Shown: positions 1-5,312 of the stretch, piece by piece | How positions within the stretch are numbered: position 1 is the first letter of the stretch | Layout: the number at the start of each line of letters is the position of its first letter | Source: an uncultured Verrucomicrobiales bacterium | Lineage (GTDB): Bacteria > Verrucomicrobiota > Verrucomicrobiae > Limisphaerales > CANJSG01 | Length of the DNA: 5,956 bases | Assembly (NCBI GenBank): GCA_946480965.1 | Contig: CAMLMI010000310.1 | Span: 1-5,956, forward strand | Reading direction: 5' to 3' | Position numbers and translations under genes: made by a program | The notes under the pieces: generated by a model | What the model was told of the DNA's origin: nothing | The model's input: the letters and a program-made list of their open reading frames with translations, nothing else | Database searches by the model: none

Positions 1-2459
1 AACTTCCGCACGTCCCGTTCCGCCACGCCCAGCACCTTGGCCACTTCGGCGAAGGCGCTGCGGGCTTGGAAGGTCGAGAAGCCGCCCACGACAGCGCAAT
101 GCTTCGTTCCGTAGCGTCCGAAGATGAGCTGGACCACCTCGTCCTTCTTGTCGTGCGGAAAATCCACGTCGATGTCCGGGAGCTTGTTCAGCGCCATGCG
201 TTCCGGGTTAAGGAAGCGTTTGAAATAGAGATCGAACCGGATGGGGCACACGTCGGAGATGCCGAGGCAGTAGCAGACGAGCGAGTCCGCCGCCGAACCG
301 CGTGTGATCCATTCGATGCCCCGGCCTTTGCAGAGCTGGAGGATGTCCCAGACAACAAGGAAATAGGCTTCATAGCCGACAGCGGCGATGATGTTCAGCT
401 CCTCCTCGACCTGTCCTTGATGTCGCGACAGGCTCGGGCCGTATCGCCGTCGTAGTCCTTCCATGACAAGGCGGCGGAGAAAGGCGCGGGGAGTGGAACC
501 GTCCGGCGGATGGAAGTCGGGGAACTGCGGTTTTCCAAAGGGGAACTCGAAAGCGCACCGGTCGGCAATCTCCACGGAACGGGTCAGCCACTCGGGCTGG
601 CAGACGGCCGCGAGTTCGGCCGTTGACCGGAAATGGAACCGTCCGTTCAGCCGTTTCTCGGGATGCGCTTCCTTCAGCAGCGTCAGGGTGCGGACGCTCT
701 GCACGATGTCATACTTCTGCCGGTCTTCCGGCGTGCCGTAGTGGATCGACGGGCAGACGACGCACGGCAAACCCGGCGGCATGGTCCGCGCGGTCACGCG
801 GCGATAGAAGCGGTCCGGGAAGAGGGGGGCCAAGCTCGTGTCCTCGCCCACGGCAATGAGACCGTCGGTCAAACCGTCAAGCATGGTCCGCAGGAAGGGA
901 CGACGCTGTTGGCCGGCCACGGAGGCGCCGTCGCCGTTGTCCCGTTCGGCCTGCATGGAAAGCAGGCGGCAGAGGTTGTGATACCCCTTGGCGGATTCGA
1001 CATGGAGCAGCAGTGGCCCGCCCGGCAGGTTCAGCTTGGCTCCGAGGATGGGTTTGATGCCCGCCTTCTTGGCCGCGTGGAAGAACTCCACCGCGCCGTG
1101 AACATTGCCGGTGTCGGTCAGGGCCACAGCCGCCAGTCCGTGTTCCTTGGCCAACCCCACCAGCGCCGTCGGGGACAGGGTGGAGTCGAGGAAGGAGAAG
1201 TAGCTGTGTCCGCACAACGGCACGAAGGGCGACACCGTGCGCGGCGTCGGGGAACGGCGCTCGCTTGGCGGGGCGGTGACGAGCTGCACCGGCGGGCTTC
1301 GCAACCGCAGGTCATGCCCCCGCAGGATGACCGACGGGCCGTGCTTGCGACGCAGGTCATCAATGACGACGGCCAGCTTCGCCCGTCCTTCGAGACGTTG
1401 CATGGAAACGTCCAGAGGCAGTTCGCTGCGAAACCGTCCGTCGTAAATCTGGGTCAGACGGAGCGAGACGAGCCGCAGGCTCACGCGACGTTTCCACGCC
1501 TGCCGCAGCAAGCCGCGCAAGCGGCCATAGACTTCGGTTTCGAGGTCGGTCGGTTCGATCAAGCTCTCGCCCGCCTGATCTTCGCCCATGTCGTTGTAGC
1601 GGACCTTCACCGTGAGCGTGCGGACGCTCCGGCTCTCGTCGCGGACCTTGGCAAAGAGGTTGTCCGCCATGCGCCGGAGGACGGCTTCGACATAATCTTC
1701 GTCCGTGATGTCCTGCCCGAAGGTTTCCTGCTGGCCATAGGACTTTTGCGGCTCACGGGCGGCCACAAGCGGACGTTCATCGATGCCGTGGGCGAACTGC
1801 CGGAGGACGGCCGCCTGGTTGCCCATGAGCAGTTCCAACATCTCCAGCGGCGTCCCCGCGATGTGTCCGACTTGGGCCAGACCGGCGGCGTTCAGTCGGG
1901 CGCTCGTCTTTGGTCCCACCCCCGGAAGCCATTTGTTCGGCAACGGCCGGAGAAAGCTGGCTTCGTCTCCCGCCTTCACTTGGCTGAAGGCGGCGGGCTT
2001 GTTCAATTTCGACGCCACGGCGCTGACGAGTTTGTTGCTCCCGATGCCTTCGCTGACGCTGATCTTGAGTCGCTGCGAGATGGCTTTGCGGATGAGGAGG
2101 GCGATTTCGACCGGGGACTTGCTGCGGTTGACCGTGATGTCGAAATACCCCTCGTCAATCGAGGTCTGTTCCACGTCCGGGGTGAAGTCGTGGGCGTAGC
2201 CGAACATCCAGTGGGAGAACTGTTCGTAACGCTCAAAGTCCCCCGGCAGCACGAGCAGCTTGGGACAGAGCTTCCGCGCCATCACCGTTGGCATGGGCGT
2301 GTAAACGCCGAACTTCCGGGCCTCGTAGGACGCGGACGCGATGATGCCGCGCTTCTCGCCGCCGACCGCAATGGGCTGGCCGCGAAGCTTCGGATCGGAG
2401 GCTTGTTCCACCGAGGCGAAGAAGGCGTCGGCATCGAGATGGACGATGACGCGGCTCAC
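1..2459 (-). CDS. Fused translesion polymerase: DinB-like Y-family polymerase joined to DnaE2-like DNA polymerase III alpha (3' end outside window)
   Basis: One frame stays open from a GTG at 2459 to the window edge, giving 819 complete codons. Residues 1 to about 385 are a full Y-family polymerase. HLDADAFFASVE carries Asp9 and Asp11, SYEARKFGV is at 44-52, and SIDEGYFD carries Asp102 and Glu103, so the catalytic carboxylates are present. SNKLVSAVASKLNKP and the helix-hairpin-helix stretch LPGVGPKTSARL (178-189) follow, then a little-finger region. A Pro/Ser/Arg-rich linker lies at about 386-410. From about 411 the protein is C-family: a PHP domain (GHSYFSFLDS, ALTDTGNVHG, AGIKPILGA), then RGSAADSLVCYCLGI (720-734) and PDIDVDF with Asp764 and Asp766. 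The GSAAxSxVCY and PDIDVDF wording resembles DnaE2/ImuC more than DnaE1. The remaining palm, fingers, beta-binding and OB regions lie outside the window. The start overlaps the lexA stop as GTGA and has no convincing ribosome binding site, which suggests translational coupling. Inferred role: SOS-induced lesion bypass. Confidence 0.9.
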   Translation of the reverse strand, partial: MSRVIVHLDADAFFASVEQASDPKLRGQPIAVGGEKRGIIASASYEARKFGVYTPMPTVMARKLCPKLLVLPGDFERYEQFSHWMFGYAHDFTPDVEQTSIDEGYFDITVNRSKSPVEIALLIRKAISQRLKISVSEGIGSNKLVSAVASKLNKPAAFSQVKAGDEASFLRPLPNKWLPGVGPKTSARLNAAGLAQVGHIAGTPLEMLELLMGNQAAVLRQFAHGIDERPLVAAREPQKSYGQQETFGQDITDEDYVEAVLRRMADNLFAKVRDESRSVRTLTVKVRYNDMGEDQAGESLIEPTDLETEVYGRLRGLLRQAWKRRVSLRLVSLRLTQIYDGRFRSELPLDVSMQRLEGRAKLAVVIDDLRRKHGPSVILRGHDLRLRSPPVQLVTAPPSERRSPTPRTVSPFVPLCGHSYFSFLDSTLSPTALVGLAKEHGLAAVALTDTGNVHGAVEFFHAAKKAGIKPILGAKLNLPGGPLLLHVESAKGYHNLCRLLSMQAERDNGDGASVAGQQRRPFLRTMLDGLTDGLIAVGEDTSLAPLFPDRFYRRVTARTMPPGLPCVVCPSIHYGTPEDRQKYDIVQSVRTLTLLKEAHPEKRLNGRFHFRSTAELAAVCQPEWLTRSVEIADRCAFEFPFGKPQFPDFHPPDGSTPRAFLRRLVMEGLRRRYGPSLSRHQGQVEEELNIIAAVGYEAYFLVVWDILQLCKGRGIEWITRGSAADSLVCYCLGISDVCPIRFDLYFKRFLNPERMALNKLPDIDVDFPHDKKDEVVQLIFGRYGTKHCAVVGGFSTFQARSAFAEVAKVLGVAERDVRK

Positions 2460-3070
2460 AGTTGCCGGAGGACGGCCCGCACGATTCCTTGGATCATCAG
2501 TTCCTCGGCGGGAAGGAGGTCCGGGAACTTCGGATTCTCCGCCTTGAGGAAGGCTTTGCCCCTCTGGGTCACGAAGGTTTTGAGCGTGCTCTTCCGGTCA
2601 ATGAGGGCTGCGACGACTTGGCCGGGGCGGGGATCGGCCCCGTGCTCCAGAATCACGGTGTCCCCGTCGAGGATGTGTTTGCCGATCATCGAATCGCCTT
2701 TGACCCGAAGCGCGAACGTGCGCGGACCCGGTTTGAATCCCAGCGTGGCCACGTCCACCGAGACGCAGCCTTCCGCCTCCTCTTCGCGATCCGCGCCCAA
2801 TCCGGCGGGGATGGTTCCAAAAAGCGGGATGTCCACGATGCTGGTCCGCGCAGGCCCGGCGGCGGGACCAAGGCGGAGGGAGCGGGCTCGGCCGGGCTCC
2901 GTCTTCAACCAACCCTTCGCGATCAGGGCTCGGACATGACAGTGGGCGGCGTGTCGGGTCCGGTAGCCGAACTCTGCCGCGATGTCCTGCAAGCTCGGGG
3001 GCCTTCCCGCCCGCAGGTTGGCCGCGATGAACTCGAAAACGCGGGCTTGGGTGGCGGTCAGGGCGTCCAT
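2456..3070 (-). CDS. lexA: LexA, SOS repressor and self-cleaving protease
   Basis: LexA represses DNA-damage genes and cleaves itself when stimulated by RecA-ssDNA. From the chosen ATG (MDALTATQARVFEFI) the protein is 204 aa, close to E. coli LexA (202). Residues 1-67 form the winged helix domain (SLQDIAAEFGYRTRHAAHCH; wing GRARSLRL). The peptidase S24 domain follows, with the Ala89-Gly90 cleavage site in FGTIPAGLG, catalytic Ser127 in KGDSMIG and Lys164 in STLKTF, so auto-cleavage should be intact. The frame is open up to an ATG at 3145, with another ATG at 3079. I prefer 3070 because family members begin with M-x-A-L-T, and because the predicted promoter and operator lie where longer versions would be coding. 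The recognition helix reads T-R-H-A-A-H-C where E. coli has S-P-N-A-A-E-E, so specificity should differ. The last codon runs into TGA overlapping the GTG of the fused polymerase, forming an operon. Confidence 0.95.
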   Translation of the reverse strand: MDALTATQARVFEFIAANLRAGRPPSLQDIAAEFGYRTRHAAHCHVRALIAKGWLKTEPGRARSLRLGPAAGPARTSIVDIPLFGTIPAGLGADREEEAEGCVSVDVATLGFKPGPRTFALRVKGDSMIGKHILDGDTVILEHGADPRPGQVVAALIDRKSTLKTFVTQRGKAFLKAENPKFPDLLPAEELMIQGIVRAVLRQL

Positions 3071-3090
3071 ACTGGACATCCGTCTAGTAT
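3069..3090. promoter_or_regulatory. Probable LexA operator (SOS box) overlapping the lexA start codon
   Basis: The plus strand shows arms ATACTGGAC and GTCTAGTAT around the spacer ATCC. This is a 22-bp palindrome with eight of nine arm positions matching. The core is TGGAC-N4-GTCTA, the same arm/spacer geometry as the Gram-positive GAAC-N4-GTTC box, but with different bases. It covers the predicted -10 and the first bases of lexA, where autoregulatory LexA sites are expected. No second copy is obvious elsewhere in the window. The assignment rests on position and symmetry, not on a known consensus. Confidence 0.7.
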
Positions 3091-3109
3091 CCGGCCCGTT
3101 CCCTGTCAA
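3081..3109 (-). promoter_or_regulatory. Probable sigma-70 type promoter of the lexA operon
   Basis: Read on the minus strand, a perfect TTGACA -35 hexamer sits at 3109-3104. A 17-nt spacer then leads to TAGACG at 3086-3081, a weak -10 that lies inside the palindrome. Initiation would fall around 3075-3072, only a few bases before the ATG at 3070, so the mRNA may be leaderless or nearly so. The -35 is convincing; the -10 is poor, matching at three of six positions. Confidence 0.5.
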
Positions 3110-3116
3110 AGGGAGG

Positions 3117-3125
3117 TTGTCCACA
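3117..3125 (+). promoter_or_regulatory. Possible DnaA box in the lexA/nuclease divergent region
   Basis: TTGTCCACA differs from the E. coli DnaA box TTATCCACA at one position and matches the form favoured in some GC-rich bacteria. It lies just upstream of the lexA -35 box. It is a single copy, so chance is possible, and it does not indicate a replication origin. Confidence 0.3.
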
Positions 3126-3191
3126 CGGGCCGGGCATATTTTCATCCCCCGGACCGCCGTTGTCCGGGCGGCTACGGTTCAACCGTCGCAA

Positions 3192-3896
3192 GTGCCAGCA
3201 AAGCAACAATCCCTGTTTCCGAATCCCCGCCCCTTGGTGGACAAGCTGGGAGCTGCGTTCTTCCTGGGACTGCCCCGGTGCCCCGGCGTTTACCGGATGC
3301 AGGACGCGGTAGGAGCAGTGCTTTACGTCGGCAAGGCGAAGAGCCTGCGGCAGCGTCTGGGGAGCTACCGCGTGGCGAATCCGGAACAGATGCCGCGCCG
3401 CATCCTGCGGCTCATGTATCAGGTCGAGTCCATCGTGTGGGAGGAATGCACCGACGAACGGGCCGCACTCGCCCGCGAGGCGGAACTGCTGTTGCATCTT
3501 CGTCCCAAGTTCAACCGAGCCGGCGTCTGGCTTCCTCCCTTGAAGCATCTGGCGTGGCGGGCGTCGGGTGCCGGGATCGAACTGGCTGTGACGCACTCGC
3601 TGCTAGACGGGTGGACTTCGCTTGGTTCGTTTCGATCCCGACAAAGAGCCCTGATGCAGGCGCTCGCCCGGCTGGCCTGGTGCCGGATGCAGCCCGAACG
3701 GGGGTTGCTAGGGATGCCCTGCGGTTGGTGGCGGGGACGCGCGGAAAGCAGCCTGCGGGTTCCGGGAGACGAAGGTGCGTTCCGCGAACTGCTCGCCGCC
3801 TTGGCCGAAGAGCAGCCGCCCATTGTCGCCGTCTCCCCCTTCGACCAGCTCGCCTTGGCCGAAGACATCGAACTTCTGCAAGGCAGTCTGACGTAG
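3192..3896 (+). CDS. GIY-YIG nuclease, UvrC N-terminal/Cho-like
   Basis: This looks like a repair endonuclease of the UvrC/Cho type, which incises DNA near a lesion. From the GTG chosen the product is 234 aa. The GIY-YIG domain covers about residues 28-110: PGVY at 31-34, LYVGKAKSLRQRLGSY at 44-59 with YVG and the active-site arginines, then REAELLLHLRPKFNR with the catalytic Glu96 and Asn108. The C-terminal half has no UvrC helicase-interaction, RNase H-like or helix-hairpin-helix region that I recognise, so it is not UvrC itself. The N-terminus contains QQSLF (residues 5-9), similar to the sliding-clamp peptide QL[SD]LF. The frame stays open upstream to 2982, but that stretch overlaps lexA antisense. 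GTG 3192 is the last candidate start before QQSLF and has no clear ribosome binding site; TTG 3234 and GTG 3237 are alternatives. It is divergent from lexA and may share its operator. Confidence 0.85.
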   Translation: MPAKQQSLFPNPRPLVDKLGAAFFLGLPRCPGVYRMQDAVGAVLYVGKAKSLRQRLGSYRVANPEQMPRRILRLMYQVESIVWEECTDERAALAREAELLLHLRPKFNRAGVWLPPLKHLAWRASGAGIELAVTHSLLDGWTSLGSFRSRQRALMQALARLAWCRMQPERGLLGMPCGWWRGRAESSLRVPGDEGAFRELLAALAEEQPPIVAVSPFDQLALAEDIELLQGSLT

Positions 3897-3952
3897 CCCT
3901 TCGCGCTTCCCATCCTCCGGTTCCCTTGACTCGGAAACTACGTTGAAAGAGT

Positions 3953-4012
3953 CGCGAAGCCGGGTGGCGCGGGATGATAGCACCGTCGGCGGTTCAACTC
4001 CGCCGTTCGCGG
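3953..4012 (+). other. Compact tRNA-like three-stem inverted repeat between convergent genes
   Basis: CGCGAA (3953-3958) pairs with TTCGCG (4006-4011). Inside it are a possible GGTG/CACC stem (3963-3966 with 3981-3984) and a clear hairpin CGGCGG (3987-3992), loop TTCAACT, CCGCCG (4000-4005). The loop fits the tRNA T-loop pattern TTCRANY, and the outer stem stacks directly on it as an acceptor stem does. There is no anticodon arm and no CCA, so this is not a normal tRNA. It starts immediately after the DUF72 stop on the minus strand. A role as a terminator without a U tract, a tRNA remnant or simple chance is equally possible. Confidence 0.4.
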
Positions 4013-5014
4013 TCATTCGTTCTTTTCGGGCAGCATCGCGGCGATGGTGTTGAGCGCGTTTCCTTCCAGCCGGTTGTTCACGAAGATGAGGGTCTTGCGT
4101 TTCTTCCCGGCGGCCTTGCCTTCTTGGATGAGCGCTTTGCCCGCCGCGCGCGCCTCCGCATTGACTTCCCTCGTTTCGTCGTAGGGTTCAAACGCCTTCA
4201 CCGCCGCCTCGTAGTCGCGCCCCGGCTTCAAGAGAAACCGCGCCGCGCACAGCTCCGGGTGCGTCCGGCTGTTCGGTAGGGCCATCTGCTGGGCAACGGA
4301 AGGCATCGCCTCCCACGAGTTGAAGACATGCGCGACATGGTGACGCGCCAGACAATCGAAGTAGTCCGGAACCAGCCAAGTCTTGTTCCGTATTTCAACC
4401 GCGTAGGGCCAGCCCGTGGGCAGCTTCCCGAGGAATGCGTCGAGGTCTGCGAGAAAATCGCGGCCGTGCGCGTAGTCGCCCGAATGGAACCGGGAAAACT
4501 CGAACATCAGCACGCCGACCTTTTCGCGGATGGCTTCGCACGGCTTGAGGAAGGCTGTGACGAAAAGGTCCGCGTTCAGAAAGTGATGATTGGGCTGCCC
4601 GGCCTTCGCGCCGAACCGGGGCAGGTTGGGAAACCTCCGCGTGGTGATCTCGTCGGTCACTTTGAAGCCGAACCGGAAATCGGCCGGCACCTGCCCGGCC
4701 AAGCCCTCCAGATACTCACGGCGCGGGAAGGTGTAGTAGGCGGCGTCCACGCACACCGTCTTGAAGACCTCCGCGTATTCGGCGAGGCAGTCCCGCTCGA
4801 ACCGAGTTTTGGCGAACTTGCCCCGGTAAACGTAGCGGTCCCGTTCGTAAATCTGCCCGATCCAGCCTTCATACTTCCAAGAGGACGTGCCGATGAGGAC
4901 GCCCTGCGCCGCCAACACGGCTGCTCTTCGTTGAAGCTGTTCTCGGTCGAACGGCATGAAGTGGCTCTGCCACGGATCGGGGCAGGACGCGAGCGCCGTC
5001 AACCCTGGGTCCAT
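4013..5014 (-). CDS. DUF72 (YecE-like) family protein
   Basis: This 333-aa protein belongs to DUF72, TIM-barrel-like proteins whose biochemical role is not settled. Hallmarks are LIGTSSWKYEGWIGQIY (from residue 40), the conserved opening strand; FAKTRFERDCLAEYAEVFKTVCVDAAYYTFP, the region that normally reads L..YA..F..VE.N.TFY; FRFGFKVTDEIT; VGVLMFEFSRF; YAVEIRNKTWL, matching the family's 'xxxEfRhxSW' strand; and a late IFVNNRLEGNA, matching 'YFNNHxxGxA'. It is slightly longer than the usual 230-310 aa. The ATG at 5014 is preceded by AGGAG at a 9-nt spacing. The internal ATG at 4957 (MPFDREQ) has no such site, so 5014 is preferred. It converges with the nuclease gene. The conserved glutamate in the second motif appears as Asp (VDAAYYTF). 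I see no LexA-type palindrome upstream, so there is no reason to place it in the SOS response. Confidence 0.9.
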   Translation of the reverse strand: MDPGLTALASCPDPWQSHFMPFDREQLQRRAAVLAAQGVLIGTSSWKYEGWIGQIYERDRYVYRGKFAKTRFERDCLAEYAEVFKTVCVDAAYYTFPRREYLEGLAGQVPADFRFGFKVTDEITTRRFPNLPRFGAKAGQPNHHFLNADLFVTAFLKPCEAIREKVGVLMFEFSRFHSGDYAHGRDFLADLDAFLGKLPTGWPYAVEIRNKTWLVPDYFDCLARHHVAHVFNSWEAMPSVAQQMALPNSRTHPELCAARFLLKPGRDYEAAVKAFEPYDETREVNAEARAAGKALIQEGKAAGKKRKTLIFVNNRLEGNALNTIAAMLPEKNE

Positions 5015-5023
5015 CGGGGACTA

Positions 5024-5028
5024 CTCCT
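5024..5028 (-). promoter_or_regulatory. Ribosome binding site of the DUF72 gene
   Basis: AGGAG on the minus strand, 9 nt before the ATG at 5014. It decides this start over the internal ATG at 4957 and is the only clear Shine-Dalgarno sequence in the window. Confidence 0.7.
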
Positions 5029-5036
5029 GAGATTCT

Positions 5037-5066
5037 TTGAAGATTCGTCTTCGGCCGCCGTATCCT
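5037..5066 (+). promoter_or_regulatory. Possible promoter of a structured small RNA or leader
   Basis: TTGAAG (5037-5042) and TATCCT (5061-5066) each match the sigma-70 hexamers at four of six positions and are separated by 18 nt. Initiation would be near 5073, at the start of the hairpin-rich stretch. The match is modest. Confidence 0.35.
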
Positions 5067-5072
5067 TAAGTG

Positions 5073-5208
5073 GGGCCTGCCCCATCGGTGCCGGGCGTTA
5101 TGGGCGGAAAGCCCGAAAGGATTTTCCAGGGAACGCCGGCACCGACCAAAACCAGCAGCAATAAAACCACGGAGCACGGACCCCGCGTCGGCGACGGCGC
5201 GGGGTTTT
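5073..5208 (+). ncRNA. Candidate structured small RNA (or attenuated 5' leader) ending in an intrinsic terminator
   Basis: This stretch of about 136 nt has no convincing coding content but strong foldable structure. A short GGGG/CCCC hairpin lies at 5072-5083. A long stem pairs 5085-5099 (TCGGTGCCGGGCGTT) with 5132-5145, giving 14 pairs with one bulged G. It encloses a GGGC/GCCC hairpin at 5102-5114. An A-rich single-stranded linker (about 5146-5167) follows, and then the terminator at 5181-5208. The order of promoter-like hexamers, structured body, unstructured linker and terminator is typical of a bacterial sRNA or riboswitch-like leader. I do not recognise it as 4.5S, 6S, RNase P, tmRNA or a known riboswitch. 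The plus-strand gene it would otherwise lead into starts at 5313, so it could also be an attenuator for that gene. The frame from ATG 5100 is open through here into that gene, but its translation is low-complexity and unconvincing. Confidence 0.4.
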
Positions 5209-5225
5209 CACCGCCCGTGCTCGTG
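5168..5225. repeat. Outer inverted repeat nesting the terminator hairpin
   Basis: CACGGAGCACGG (5168-5179) pairs with CCGTGCTCGTG (5215-5225): eleven pairs with one bulged G. The terminator stem is enclosed between the arms. Because the right arm lies beyond the U tract, pairing of these arms requires readthrough, or reflects a cruciform or a minus-strand hairpin. Confidence 0.6.
5181..5208 (+). terminator. Rho-independent terminator
   Basis: CCCCGCG at 5181-5187 pairs with CGCGGGG at 5198-5204. The stem extends by a G-U and two G-C pairs to a GCGA tetraloop (5191-5194), making a 10-bp GC-rich stem, followed directly by TTTT at 5205-5208. The U tract follows the hairpin only on the plus strand. 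No plus-strand protein gene ends just upstream, so it most likely ends a non-coding transcript or attenuates one. Confidence 0.75.
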
Positions 5226-5274
5226 TGCCTGCCTCCATCCTTTCACAGGGTCTTCGCCGGCCGATGGGCTTCGC

Positions 5275-5303
5275 TTGCAGGATCGAAGCAGGGGCAAAAT
5301 AAT
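5275..5303 (+). promoter_or_regulatory. Probable promoter of the endonuclease-like gene
   Basis: TTGCAG (5275-5280) is followed by a 17-nt spacer and AATAAT (5298-5303), which matches TATAAT at five of six positions. Initiation would fall at about 5310-5312, placing the ATG at 5313 at or next to the mRNA 5' end. That fits the absence of a ribosome binding site at a normal distance. Confidence 0.45.
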
Positions 5304-5312
5304 CGCCTGCCC

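Noticed and set aside
633..2939. Very long open frame (768 codons) on the plus strand
   Set aside because: It lies antisense to the fused polymerase and lexA, whose minus-strand translations carry clear family motifs. The plus-strand translation resembles nothing I know and is explained by GC-rich codon bias on the opposite strand.
2982..3191. N-terminal extension of the GIY-YIG nuclease back to ATG 2982
   Set aside because: It would overlap the 5' end of lexA and the lexA promoter and operator antisense, and the added residues show no family similarity.
2462..3946. Second long plus-strand frame (494 codons)
   Set aside because: It runs antisense through lexA and then out of frame through the GIY-YIG gene, with no recognisable domain. 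The overlapping frames hold the conserved motifs.
3953..4012. A functional tRNA or the 3' end of tmRNA
   Set aside because: The T-loop sequence fits, but there is no anticodon arm, no 5' partner at normal tRNA length, one mismatch in the seven-pair acceptor and no CCA. No tmRNA 5' segment is nearby.
5085..5145. Integron attC site or IS end
   Set aside because: The long inverted repeat lacks the RYYYAAC/GTTRRRY core sites in the right arrangement. There is no transposase or integrase in the window and no flanking direct repeat.
4328..5164. Plus-strand frame of 278 codons
   Set aside because: It is antisense to the DUF72 gene, which has a ribosome binding site and family motifs.
5100..5312. 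Upstream in-frame extension of the endonuclease from ATG 5100
   Set aside because: The 71 extra residues are low-complexity, run through a textbook terminator and a long stem-loop, and have no ribosome binding site. The promoter-like signals place the start at 5313. This remains possible but unlikely.
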